This document shows positions 7,634 to 15,242 of a DNA stretch of 42,364 bases, piece after piece. Positions within the stretch are counted from its first letter, which is position 1. Every line of letters begins with the position of its first letter. A program made the translations under genes and the position numbers. The stretch comes from Hyphomonadaceae bacterium. GTDB taxonomy: Bacteria; Pseudomonadota; Alphaproteobacteria; Caulobacterales; Hyphomonadaceae. Under the pieces are notes generated by a model. That model searched no databases and was not told the DNA's origin. It saw nothing but the letters and a program-made list of their open reading frames with translations. Location: positions 1 to 42,364 of the forward strand of contig CANJIL010000024.1 in the NCBI GenBank assembly GCA_947474455.1, written 5' to 3'.

Positions 7634-8383
7634 ATGGCCGGCCACAGCAAATGGGCCAACATCCAACATCGCAAGGGCAAGGCCGACAAGGCCAAGGCGA
7701 AGCTGTTCTCCAAGCTGGCGAAGGAGATCACTGTCGCCGCCAAGGCCGGTATGGCGGATGTGAACTTCAATCCGCGCCTGCGCCTCGCCGTGAACAACGC
7801 CAAGGCCGCCTCGATGCCGAAGGACAACATCCAGCGCGCGATTGACAAGGGCGCGGGCGGAGACGCCACCAATTATGAGGCGATCCGCTATGAAGGCTTT
7901 GCGCCGGGCGGCATCGGGCTGATCGTGGAATGCTCGACTGACAACAAGAACCGCGCGGCGACGGACGTACGCACGGCGTTCACACACCATGGCGGCAATC
8001 TGGGGCAGACCGGCGCCGTGTCATCGGGCTTCGAGCATGTCGGCGAGATCATCTATCCGCCGGAAGCGGGAACTGAAGATGCGATCATGGAGGCTGCGTT
8101 GGACGCCGGCGCCAGCGACGTGTCGAGCGATGCGGACGGGCACTACATCTACACCGCGCGCGCAGACCTCGCAGAGGTGGCTGCTGCGCTCGAGGGCAAG
8201 ATCAAGACGGCGGCGACGTCGACTGCGCTGATCTGGAAGCCGCTCAACACCGTGGCGGTCGAGGGCGAGAACGCCGAAAACCTGATGAAAATGATCGAAG
8301 AGCTTGAGGACTGTGACGACGTGCAGAACGTCTATGGCAATTACGAGATCTCAGAGGCCGAGATGGCGCGTCTGGCGGGGTAG
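7634..8383 (+). CDS. yebC: YebC/PmpR family protein
   Basis: 249 residues starting MAGHSKWANIQHRKGKADK, the signature opening of the YebC family. The frame is open from 7559 but the conserved start is ATG 7634, with AAAGAGG six bases upstream. Other conserved stretches are NPRLRLAVNNAKAASMPKDN, IRYEGFAPGGIGLIVE, and the ALIWKPLNTV region before an acidic C-terminus. Members were long annotated as transcription regulators; recent work on YebC assigns at least some a role in translation of proline-rich stretches. Cytoplasmic, and usually one of a conserved alphaproteobacterial core set with ruvC and ymdB. Confidence 0.95.
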   Translation: MAGHSKWANIQHRKGKADKAKAKLFSKLAKEITVAAKAGMADVNFNPRLRLAVNNAKAASMPKDNIQRAIDKGAGGDATNYEAIRYEGFAPGGIGLIVECSTDNKNRAATDVRTAFTHHGGNLGQTGAVSSGFEHVGEIIYPPEAGTEDAIMEAALDAGASDVSSDADGHYIYTARADLAEVAAALEGKIKTAATSTALIWKPLNTVAVEGENAENLMKMIEELEDCDDVQNVYGNYEISEAEMARLAG

Positions 8384-8462
8384 ACATCCGCCCCCGGTGG
8401 GGCTGCGCGGCGCCTCGTCTTCGGCCGCAGCCCGCTTCGTTCCAGCGCTGCGCGCCGGTCCA

Positions 8463-8489
8463 CCTCCCCCAGGACTTGCCTGGAGGAGG
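8463..8489. repeat. hairpin between convergent genes, dispersed-repeat type
   Basis: CCTCC-C-CCAGG (8463-8473), loop ACTTG, CCTGG-A-GGAGG (8479-8489): a ten-pair stem with a single mismatch. It lies in the 127-base gap between the convergent yebC and cytochrome genes. No T-run follows, but A's follow at 8490, so termination on either strand is uncertain. GC-rich CCTCCCC...GGGGAGG hairpins are common dispersed elements in this group. Confidence 0.5.
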
Positions 8490-8510
8490 AAAAGCGTCCG
8501 GACTGAACGG

Positions 8511-9038
8511 TTAGTTCTTGGGCGGGTAGTTGGGCGATTTGTAGATGCCCATGCTGGTGAGGCCTGGCTTGAACTGCTTGTGGCAGGCCTCGCAGGCGGC
8601 GACCAGGCGGTCGCCGGCCGTGTTCAGCATGTCGACGTTCCTCGCCTTGGCCGCGCTGAGCGCATCCATGCCCGCGGCGCTCATTTCGTCGGCCATCTTG
8701 TTCCAGTCGGGATCCTTCACCCAGTCCGTGTCGTTCGGCCCGGTTCCGGCGAGCCGGATCAGCTTGCCGACGACCGCCATCTGGTAAGCGTGGTGTTCGG
8801 CGTCCAGCCAGCGCGCCTCTGTCTTGGGAGGTTCGTAGGCGTCGAGCCAAAGCGGCTCGGAAGCGTGGTCGACCAGCGCGACCATGACGGCGTTGATGCT
8901 GACGGGCAGGGTGATCGGCGGTGCGGTTGCGACGACGGGCGCGGGAGCTTCCGCCGCGGCGACGGGCGGCGGCGCTTTCTCAGGTGCGCATGCAGCCAAG
9001 ACGGCGAGAGCGGCGGCGGTGGCCAGAAAAATGCGCAT
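8511..9038 (-). CDS. c-type cytochrome lipoprotein (cytochrome c'-like)
   Basis: 175 residues. Start ATG at 9038, preceded by GGGAGG; an earlier in-frame ATG at 9083 lacks signal character. The product is a lipoprotein (LAVLAAC, lipid cysteine 17) with an Ala/Pro linker, so it is anchored facing the periplasm. The only haem-binding motif is near the C-terminus, CEACH (C149, C152, H153), followed by KQF. A helical domain with a C-terminal CxxCH is typical of class II cytochromes c (cytochrome c' or c556 type). The partner is unknown; no oxidase or dehydrogenase gene is adjacent. Possible electron carrier. Confidence 0.8.
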   Translation of the reverse strand: MRIFLATAAALAVLAACAPEKAPPPVAAAEAPAPVVATAPPITLPVSINAVMVALVDHASEPLWLDAYEPPKTEARWLDAEHHAYQMAVVGKLIRLAGTGPNDTDWVKDPDWNKMADEMSAAGMDALSAAKARNVDMLNTAGDRLVAACEACHKQFKPGLTSMGIYKSPNYPPKN

Positions 9039-9138
9039 GAAAAAAGAGCCTCCCAGGAGATTGAAGTGTTGGACGCTAGGCATAGCCGCCGGCGATTGAA
9101 TTGATCCAGATCAAATTTCGGAAGCGTTCTCTGGCGCG

Positions 9139-9579
9139 CTAAACGATTTGCTGCATTTGCTCCCGATCATTCGGGACATGCAGACGTCCGCCGAGTCTTG
9201 TCTGGCTGAGCGCGCCGCAGAAGCGTGCATCGTAGAGGTTTGCGTTGGCGAGGAAACGGATGGCTTTTGCTTCGAGATCCCTGCCGCGTTCGCGCTCGGC
9301 GTCGTCGCGAACGCGGCCGTCGCGGATGGCGGCGAGCAGCTGGGCCATGGCGCCGGCGGCCGAAATGGCGTCGACCTGGGCAAGGCGGGTGCGGGCTTCG
9401 TCAGCAGCAAGCAGGAGTTCGCCTGAGATAGCTTCAAGCTGGCGCATCAGGTCCTGCGAGCGGGCGAGCTGGGCGTGCTCGTGGAGGCGGGCAAGGTGGT
9501 TGATGAAGCCTTCAAGACGGACAAGGGCGGCGGCGCAGGCGGCGGCGGGGCAGAATTCGATCGGATCGGCTGCGGTCAT
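9139..9579 (-). CDS. hypothetical all-helical protein, likely CtrA-controlled
   Basis: 146 residues, start ATG 9579 with an excellent AAAGGAGGA eight bases upstream; an in-frame ATG at 9663 would overlap the promoter. The sequence is predicted almost entirely helical, with heptad-like leucines (for example LARSQDLMRQLEAISGEL) and a conserved-looking segment LANANLYDARFCGALSQTR. The layout, size and helix content resemble flagellar export chaperones such as FlgN, but I cannot show homology, so this is only a hint. A perfect CtrA-type box lies 88 bases upstream, which would fit a flagellar or cell-cycle gene. The C-terminus is polar. Confidence 0.6.
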   Translation of the reverse strand: MTAADPIEFCPAAACAAALVRLEGFINHLARLHEHAQLARSQDLMRQLEAISGELLLAADEARTRLAQVDAISAAGAMAQLLAAIRDGRVRDDAERERGRDLEAKAIRFLANANLYDARFCGALSQTRLGGRLHVPNDREQMQQIV

Positions 9580-9666
9580 TGGGCGCGTCCTCCTTTGCCG
9601 GCGGGCGCCTCTGACAGCTGCTTTTAGCAGCTCCAGGCTCCCTTTGGGACAGATGCGCTTCAAGTG

Positions 9667-9682
9667 GTTAACGAGTCCTTAA
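9667..9682 (-). promoter_or_regulatory. CtrA-type binding box with internal GANTC site
   Basis: On the minus strand the sequence reads TTAA-GGACTCG-TTAAC, an exact match to the CtrA consensus TTAA-N7-TTAAC of Caulobacter relatives. The spacer contains GACTC (GAGTC on the plus strand, 9673-9677), the GANTC target of the CcrM methyltransferase. The box is 88 bases before the ATG of the helical protein (start 9579). A ten-base palindrome CCTTTAAAGG (9700-9709) lies just upstream. Confidence 0.7.
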
Positions 9683-9741
9683 AAGCGCAAAAAGGTTCGC
9701 CTTTAAAGGATATGTCGATCAGTGGACGGAACGTTCCAGCT

Positions 9742-9927
9742 TCAGCCGGGGAGTTTGCCGGACTTCCAGAGATCCTGGAGGTGCTGGAGGATGATCAGCT
9801 TCGCCACCTCGGCGCGCGTCGCGCCGTAAAGGCCTGTTTCGACAAGAATTTCAAGGCGTTCGGCTGCCTTTGCAGGCAGGACAACGGTGAAAGGCTTGGT
9901 CGCGGAGCTGGCAGGTGGCTTAGCCAT
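9742..9927 (-). CDS. small ribbon-helix-helix-like protein (61 aa)
   Basis: Start ATG at 9927. After a short polar tail (MAKPPASSATK) comes PFTVVLPAKAAERLEILVETG, then ATRAEVAKLIILQHLQDLW: a short beta strand followed by two helices, the arrangement of CopG/MetJ-type DNA-binding proteins. Such proteins dimerise through the strand and usually repress their own promoter. The region before the start has no Shine-Dalgarno match, and an ATTGC/GCAAT repeat begins two bases upstream of the start, so the transcript may be leaderless. No toxin gene is next to it. Homology is judged by pattern only. Confidence 0.6.
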   Translation of the reverse strand: MAKPPASSATKPFTVVLPAKAAERLEILVETGLYGATRAEVAKLIILQHLQDLWKSGKLPG

Positions 9928-9928
9928 G

Positions 9929-9955
9929 CATTGCTATTGCAATGTCTTGGCAATG
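9929..9955. promoter_or_regulatory. operator-like CATTGC/GCAATG repeats
   Basis: CATTGC (9929-9934) and GCAATG (9939-9944) form an inverted repeat with a four-base spacer. A further GCAATG (9950-9955) follows exactly 11 bases after the second, one helical turn. The cluster abuts the start of the minus-strand ribbon-helix-helix gene (9927) and lies 63 bases before the plus-strand one (10018), as expected for an autoregulatory site. Confidence 0.5.
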
Positions 9956-10017
9956 CCTTCAAGTTGATTCTCGCTACAGGCGTCGGGGGGCTTCCGACAG
10001 CTGCTGATGGAATCACC

Positions 10018-10230
10018 ATGACCAAGAGCGCAAATCGCCAGCCGCTGACTGTCCGGCTCGACCCGGAGTCGAAGAAATTGTTCTCGGAAGAGGCAGAGAA
10101 ATGCGGGCTCGAAGCCGGCGTCGCGGCTCGACAGATCCTTGAACTCTATGTGCAGCGCCTGCGCGAAAGCGGCGATTACATCCAGACGCTGGCGGATTTC
10201 TCGGCGGCGCTGAAGACGCGGGCGGCGTGA
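10018..10230 (+). CDS. small ribbon-helix-helix-like protein (70 aa)
   Basis: ATG at 10018; the frame is open from 9664 but the upstream part is antisense to the other regulator gene and carries no protein-like character. The product reads PLTVRLDPESKKLFSEEAEKCG then EAGVAARQILELYVQRLRE: strand-helix-helix, again of CopG type, with a C-terminal extension rich in alanine. Ribosome site is weak (TGGA). It is divergent from the 61-aa protein and 39 bases before the phosphatase gene, which it may precede in an operon. It may serve as a regulator of that unit. Similarity to its divergent partner is structural rather than close. Confidence 0.6.
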   Translation: MTKSANRQPLTVRLDPESKKLFSEEAEKCGLEAGVAARQILELYVQRLRESGDYIQTLADFSAALKTRAA

Positions 10231-10269
10231 GGCTCTAGGAAGCGCGTTCGCGCCCCGGAGCTGTTCGCT

Positions 10270-11118
10270 ATGAAACTTCTCGACTCGATTTCCTTCCCAG
10301 GCTCAGCGCTGCGCGGGGGCATCAAGACGGGCACGGGCGATGACCGCTATGCGTTCGATGAGGCCGCAGGCTGGGTGTGCGTGATCGACGGCGCGACGGA
10401 TGTGGGGCCGGTGCGCATCTTCTCGGCGGCGGAATCGGATGCGGCGCGCTATGCGGAAATCTTTGCGGCGGAGATCGTGGCCAAGCCGGCAGATCCGCGG
10501 GAAACGCCGCAGGCTTGGTTCGCGCGCTTGCTGCCGCGGTTGCGGGCGGCGGTTGAGCGCGAGACGAAGTTCCCGCTGAAAGATGCGCCGCGATCTAGCT
10601 ATCCGACCGCGGCGGCGTCGTGGGTGCGGGCGCGCCGGGGAATGCTGGAAGGCGCGACGCTGGGCGATTGCATCACGATCGTCCGCACGCCTGAGGGTGT
10701 CGTGACGGTGTTCGGTGAAGCCAGCAAGCCGGCGGACGAGCAGAAGCGGGCGCTGCGCGTGATGGCGATGACGCCGGACGAGCGGATGAAATGGCTGCAG
10801 GACGTGCGCGCGATCCACAATACGCCAGAAGGATATTGGGTGTTCGGCGTGCAGCCGGAGGCGGCGGCGCACATCGTCTATCAGTCGGCGGAGGCGCCAG
10901 TGGGAACGCAGGCGCTGGTGATGACGGACGGATTCTATCGGCTGGTTTCGCCCTATCGCCGCTATGACGATCCGCAGCTGATCGAGGCTGCCTTGTCGCG
11001 AGGGCTTGGCGAGCTGATGCGCGAGTTGCGCGGGATGGAGGTTTCGCCTGAGGACGATGCGAAGATCGGGCGCTTCAAGACATCCGACGATGCGACGGCG
11101 TTGTTGATCGAGGCGTGA
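10270..11118 (+). CDS. PP2C-like (PPM) serine/threonine phosphatase
   Basis: 282 residues with the metal-binding motifs of PPM phosphatases in order: DDRYAFDE and VIDGATDVG near the N-terminus (conserved metal aspartate in VIDGATD), ATLGDCITIV in the middle, VMTDGFYRL (second metal aspartate) and SDDATALLIEA at the C-terminus. The protein is soluble with no added sensory domain, so it acts in the cytoplasm on an unknown phosphoserine/threonine target. Start ATG 10270 has GGAG nine bases upstream. No protein kinase gene is nearby. It lies 39 bases downstream of the small regulator and may be its operon partner. Confidence 0.8.
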   Translation: MKLLDSISFPGSALRGGIKTGTGDDRYAFDEAAGWVCVIDGATDVGPVRIFSAAESDAARYAEIFAAEIVAKPADPRETPQAWFARLLPRLRAAVERETKFPLKDAPRSSYPTAAASWVRARRGMLEGATLGDCITIVRTPEGVVTVFGEASKPADEQKRALRVMAMTPDERMKWLQDVRAIHNTPEGYWVFGVQPEAAAHIVYQSAEAPVGTQALVMTDGFYRLVSPYRRYDDPQLIEAALSRGLGELMRELRGMEVSPEDDAKIGRFKTSDDATALLIEA

Positions 11119-11173
11119 TCTCCTCTTCGTCGGGCGGCTTAGCGCGCCACTCGGGACGTGTGCCTGGGTGTGC

Positions 11174-11227
11174 GAGCGGGAGCCCAGGGGGTGATGCACG
11201 GCGAAGAAAAGCCCTGGGTTCCCGCTC
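11174..11227. repeat. large intergenic hairpin (dispersed-repeat type)
   Basis: GAGCGGGAGCCCAGGG (11174-11189) pairs with CCCTGGGTTCCCGCTC (11212-11227) over 16 positions with one G-T wobble, around a 22-base loop. It lies between convergent genes ending at 11118 and 11269. Part of the right arm plus flank (11217-11233) is shared as an inverted copy with 4381-4397, marking this as a repeat-family member. It may also act as a two-way terminator. Confidence 0.6.
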
Positions 11228-11268
11228 TTCGCCCTTCGGGTTTCCGCGGCAATAGCGGGGAGGCAGAC

Positions 11269-11667
11269 TCAGCCGACCGGCCGGTCGCGGTAGAGCACGG
11301 CTGATGCGTCCGCGCCGGCGTTGGGTTTTGACCAGAACCAGAAGACGCGGCCGTCGCGGTAGCGGGCGGTGACGGCGCCGCCGTCGATGCAATCGCCTTC
11401 CGTGATCTCTTCGCGGAATTCGATCTCGTCGCCGCCGCGCTTCAGTTCGTGCAGCACAGCCTTGCAGCCGAGCGAGGGGTAGTCGATGCGACTGGTGATG
11501 TCGGCGCGGACGGTGAGTGAGATGCTCCAGCTCATCTGCGGGCCGTTGGGGCCGACCTGATAGCCGACGCCGGTCCAGTCTCCGCCGATCATTTTTGCAT
11601 AGCCGGCATTCTGGGCGTGCGCCGGCGCAGCGGCGGCAAGGCAGATGGCGAGGATGATGGCGCGCAT
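11269..11667 (-). CDS. secreted protein of unknown function (132 aa)
   Basis: ATG 11667 preceded by GGGAGAG seven bases upstream; an ATG at 11688 overlaps that ribosome site and is unlikely. A short Sec signal (MRAIILAICLAAAAPAHAQ, cleavage AHA-Q) leads into a domain with the opening GDWTGVGYQVGPNGPQMSW. This domain carries alternating charge and aromatic residues and two cysteines (LGCKAVL and GDCIDGG), perhaps a disulfide. The beta-rich pattern, with GDWTG at the start and RDGRVFWFWSK later, looks like a lipocalin-like or DUF1579-type barrel, but I cannot prove this. It is 3' of the amidohydrolase pseudogene's end in the opposite gene order and may be independent. Confidence 0.7.
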   Translation of the reverse strand: MRAIILAICLAAAAPAHAQNAGYAKMIGGDWTGVGYQVGPNGPQMSWSISLTVRADITSRIDYPSLGCKAVLHELKRGGDEIEFREEITEGDCIDGGAVTARYRDGRVFWFWSKPNAGADASAVLYRDRPVG

Positions 11668-11736
11668 GGTGTGTCTCTCCCAAGTCACGGGAAGCCTGAC
11701 CTTGGTTCGTGTCGGAAGTTGGCCGGGGCGCAGGCT

Positions 11737-12733
11737 CTATTTCGGCGTCTTGTAAGTTACGCCGCCTTTCATCACGAAGGCGGGTTTTTCCAGCAGCCGG
11801 AGTTCTGCAGATGATCGCCGGTTACGCCGACGAGGTCGCCGAAGGCGCCGGGTTTGATGACGCCGACCTTGTCCTTTTGGCCGAGGGCGTCGGCGGCGTT
11901 GATCGTGGCGGTCTGGATGGCTTGCCGGGGCGCAGCGCCATAGCGGATCATGACGGCGAACTGTCTGGCGTTGTCTCCGCGAGGATAGACGCCGGCGTCG
12001 GTGCCGTAGACCATCTTCACTCCGGCTTTCAGCGCCTTGCCGAAATTCTGGCGCTGCACCTCGGCGATTTCGCGGTCCTTGCAGAGGTTGTCTTCGAGGA
12101 CGCCGTTCTTCGCGCCTTCCGATTGCGTGTATTCGGTGTTGTAGAGATCCATGGACAGCCACGTGCCCATCTTCCTCGCGGCGGCGATGCCTTCATCGTC
12201 GATCAGGCTGGCGTGCTCGATGGTGTCGATGCTGGCGAGGCCGCGTCGCGGATGCCGGAAGCGCCGTGGGCATGGGCTGCAACCTTGAGGCCCCACATCC
12301 TCGGCGACCGCCTTTATCTCAGCGGGGGTGAGCTGCTGCTGGCCGGATTCGGTGTTGTGCGAGAAGACGCCGCCCGTGGCGCCGAAGGAATAGCCGGCCG
12401 GCACGATGCGGGGTCCATCGATCTTGCCGGCTTCGATAGCCTGTTTCAGGGCCACGTCGCTCCAGTCTGACGAGCCGACATTACGGGCGGTGGTGAAGCC
12501 GGCTTTGAGGGTTTTCCTCGCGTTGGGAACGGCGATGACGGTCCAGTAAGCGTCTGTGAATTCGAGGAAGCCGTAGCCGCCGGCTTCCGGGTCGCTGTCG
12601 AGATGGGTGTGCATGTCGATCAGGCCGAACAGCAGGGTGACGCCGGGCAGGTCAACGACTTCGGCGGCGGAGGGGACCTTTAGGCGGTCGCGTGAGCCGC
12701 GGTCAAAAGCAGGGCCAGGGCGAGCGTGCGCAT
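11737..12733 (-). pseudogene. decayed secreted amidohydrolase (imidazolonepropionase-like)
   Basis: A ribosome site (GGGAGGA) and an intact signal peptide (MRTLALALLLTAAHA) at 12733 lead straight to a stop codon. The family continues in another frame at RLKVPSAAEVVDLPG, so the segment normally lying between is deleted (roughly 40-60 residues). The metal motif DMHTHLD and the GTDAG motif are present. Reading frame breaks occur near 12300 and 12243, where the GLKVAAHAHGASGIRDA segment sits in a different frame from its flanks, and near 11805, where the true C-terminus ELRLLEKPAFVMKGG appears in a third frame. The gene therefore cannot encode the full enzyme. Members of this secreted M38-type family cleave proline-containing dipeptides or act as lactonases. 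Sequencing errors could explain single indels but not the 5' deletion. Confidence 0.75.
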
Positions 12734-12883
12734 TGGAAGTCCTCCCACGTGGACCTTGATGCGCTGGCTGGGGGTTGGCGTATGCTGGGCCCGCAGCGAT
12801 GCCGGTGTGCAAGCCGGAAAATTGTCGTGCCGGGCGAGGATCGCCGGTAAAACAGGCGCAGCAAGACAGGCGAGGCGTTGACC

Positions 12884-13714
12884 ATGAAGACACAAGCTCA
12901 GAAAGCCGAGGCGTTCGAGGCGCTGCACAACACGCCGGGGTGTTTCTTGATTCCGAATCCCTGGGATCCGGGATCGGCGCGCGTACTCGCCGGGCTCGGA
13001 TTCAAGGCGCTCACGACCACGAGCGCGGGCTATGCGCGATCGATCGGATTTCCGGACTACCATGCGGGGCGGGAAAATGTGATGGCGCACATCCGCGCCA
13101 TGGCGACGATGGTGGACATTCCTCTGGCGGCCGATCTCGAAGATGGGTTCGGGCCGAAGCCCGAGGATTGCGCCGAGACAATCCGGCAGGGCGCCGAGGC
13201 CGGGCTGGTCGGCGGCTCGATCGAGGATTTCACGGGCGACCGGAATGATCCAATCTACGCGATCGAGAAGGCGGCGGAGCGGGTGCGCGCGTCGGCGGAG
13301 GCGGCCAAGAAGCTGCCGTTCAAATTCATGCTGTGCGCACGAGCGGAAAACTATCTCAACGGGCGCGCCGATCTGGCGGAGACGATCAAGCGGCTGCAGG
13401 CCTATCAGGAAGCCGGCGCCGATGTGCTGTTTGCGCCCGGCCTCAACACCGCCGACGAGGTGCGTGAGGTGTGCCGATCAATCGACAGGCCTTTCAACAT
13501 CGTGCGTGGACCGCGAAAGGAGATGATGACGGTTGCGCAGGTCGCCGAGCTGGGCGTCAAGCGGATCAGCACGGGCGGCATGATGCACGCCGTTGGGATG
13601 AGCGCGGTGATCACGGCGGCCAAGGAGATGGCGGAGAGCGGCACATTCGAGTTTATTAAGACGATGCCGTCTGCTGGCGAGATCGACACGCTGCTAAAGA
13701 AGGGATCCGGCTGA
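12884..13714 (+). CDS. isocitrate lyase/PEP mutase family enzyme
   Basis: 276 residues, start ATG 12884 with GAGG in the ribosome site region (a TTG at 12878 is in frame). The layout is that of the PEP mutase/isocitrate lyase superfamily TIM barrel: IPNPWDPGSARVLAGLGFKALTTTSAG near the N-terminus, the metal region LAADLEDGFG, SIEDFTG, CARAENYLNGR and GADVLFAPGL. The typical lyase catalytic loop (KRCGH) is absent: the position after LEDGFGPKPED has no cysteine, so this is not classical isocitrate or methylisocitrate lyase. Related proteins cleave 2-oxo acid or act on oxaloacetate. The substrate is unknown. It stands between a pseudogene and the sulfite dehydrogenase genes. Confidence 0.85.
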   Translation: MKTQAQKAEAFEALHNTPGCFLIPNPWDPGSARVLAGLGFKALTTTSAGYARSIGFPDYHAGRENVMAHIRAMATMVDIPLAADLEDGFGPKPEDCAETIRQGAEAGLVGGSIEDFTGDRNDPIYAIEKAAERVRASAEAAKKLPFKFMLCARAENYLNGRADLAETIKRLQAYQEAGADVLFAPGLNTADEVREVCRSIDRPFNIVRGPRKEMMTVAQVAELGVKRISTGGMMHAVGMSAVITAAKEMAESGTFEFIKTMPSAGEIDTLLKKGSG

Positions 13715-13964
13715 AAAGTCGCCGCCCGATCACGCCCGGGCGAGGCGCCAGAAGCGCCGAACCGCCCGCGGTCGAATGTTTCCGCGGCGACAACGTCGAT
13801 TGCGATAGGCGGAAACTGGGGCTTGTCGGTCGTGGCGTCCGCTTAGACGCGCCTGCAGCAGCGTGTCATGCGCCCTGCGCAAAAAAGGGCGAATCTCATG
13901 TCTTGGAATTGCCTGAGTAAAAAGGCACGGTGGCGCAAAGCAATAGCAGCCCAGGGGAGAGATC

Positions 13965-15242
13965 ATGAGCCAGGCGGACGCGTCAGCTGAACCTGAAGCC
14001 GTTGCGGGCAACGGCTTGCTGCATCGCCGATTGTTCCTGACGCGCGGGTTGACGCTTGCAGGCGCCATGGGCGTGGCCGGCCACGCCCATGCGCAGGTGG
14101 CGCCGCCCAAGCATCCTGAATGGATGATGCGGCAGGGCACGGGGCTCAGCGGATATGGTCAGCCCTCGAAGTTCGAGGACGGCGTGAAGCGGATCATGGG
14201 GCAGCCCAATCCGCTGACCCCGACATTGGGTTCCACGCGCACGCCACTGGAAAAGCTCACCGGCATGATCACGCCCAACGGGCTGCACTTTGAGAGGCAT
14301 CACTCGAGCGTGCCGGACATCAATCCAGATGCGCATAGCCTCCTGATCCATGGATTGGTGCGCCAGCCTCAGAAGTGGGACATGTCTGCGCTGATGCGCT
14401 ACCCGATGACGTCGGTGATCAGGTTCATCGAATGCTCAGGCAACAGCGGCGCTGCCAAGCGGGCGGTTCCCCAGACAAGCGTTGGCCAGATCCACGGCCT
14501 TCTGTCGTGTTCGGAGTGGACCGGGGTCAAACTCTCCCACCTGCTGGATGAAACGGGGCTTGCGGACGGAGCTTCGTGGATCATCGCGGAGGGCGCCGAG
14601 GCGTCGTCGATGGTGCGTTCTATCCCGCTGAAGACGGCGCTCGATGATGTGATCGTGGCGCTCTATCAGAACGGCGAAAGGATTCGGCCGGAGCAGGGCT
14701 ATCCGATGCGCCTTCTCGTTCCAGGATGCGAGGGCAGCGTCAATGTAAAATGGGTCCACCGGATCAAGGTGGTCAACGGGCCGGGTCATTCGCGCGACGA
14801 GACTGGACAATATACCGACCTTCTGCCGGACGGGCGCGCGCTTCAATACACCCTCATCCTGGGCCCCAAGTCGCTCATCATCCATCCGTCGGTGGGCATG
14901 AAGATGTCGCAGCCCGGCTTCTATGAAATCTCCGGTCTGGCCTGGAGCGGACATGGCGCCGTGCGTCGCGTCGAAGTCACGGCCGATGGTGGGAAGAGCT
15001 GGGCCGATGCCGAGTTGACCGAGCCGGTGCTGTCCAAATGCCTGACGCGGTTTCGCATGCCCTGGTCGTGGAATGGGGGGCCTGCGACGCTGGCAAGCCG
15101 CGCAACCGATGATCGCGGGAATGTCCAGCCGACGCACGCCGTCGCGATTGCCAATTACGGGGAAGTCGGCGCCTACCACTATAACGGCATCCAGCCGTGG
15201 GCTGTCGCGCAAACAGGGGAGGTGGCCAATGTCCGCATGTAG
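13965..15242 (+). CDS. soxC: sulfite dehydrogenase molybdopterin subunit (SoxC-like)
   Basis: 425 residues of the sulfite oxidase molybdopterin family. A Tat-type signal with a twin arginine (R21-R22, RRLFLTRG) and cleavage near AHA-Q exports the folded enzyme. The Mo ligand cysteine is C157 in IRFIECSGNS. The dimerisation domain follows from about residue 310 (GFYEISGLAWSGHGAVRRVEVTADGG). The gene overlaps the next cytochrome gene by 14 bases, so the two are translated together, as in soxCD, which oxidises sulfite-level sulfur in the periplasm. The other sox genes are absent here, so it may instead work as a stand-alone SorAB-like sulfite dehydrogenase. Start ATG has GGGGAGAG upstream. Confidence 0.85.
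   Translation: MSQADASAEPEAVAGNGLLHRRLFLTRGLTLAGAMGVAGHAHAQVAPPKHPEWMMRQGTGLSGYGQPSKFEDGVKRIMGQPNPLTPTLGSTRTPLEKLTGMITPNGLHFERHHSSVPDINPDAHSLLIHGLVRQPQKWDMSALMRYPMTSVIRFIECSGNSGAAKRAVPQTSVGQIHGLLSCSEWTGVKLSHLLDETGLADGASWIIAEGAEASSMVRSIPLKTALDDVIVALYQNGERIRPEQGYPMRLLVPGCEGSVNVKWVHRIKVVNGPGHSRDETGQYTDLLPDGRALQYTLILGPKSLIIHPSVGMKMSQPGFYEISGLAWSGHGAVRRVEVTADGGKSWADAELTEPVLSKCLTRFRMPWSWNGGPATLASRATDDRGNVQPTHAVAIANYGEVGAYHYNGIQPWAVAQTGEVANVRM

Noticed and set aside
9664-10017. N-terminal extension of the plus-strand regulator
   Set aside because: The 118 upstream codons are antisense to the other small regulator gene and include its operator; the protein-like part begins at 10018.
9742-10230. Toxin-antitoxin module
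   Set aside because: Two regulator-like proteins are present but no toxin-like partner (RelE, PIN, HicA) is next to either.
12884-13714. Classical isocitrate or 2-methylisocitrate lyase
   Set aside because: The KRCGH-type catalytic loop with its cysteine is missing, so only superfamily membership is claimed.
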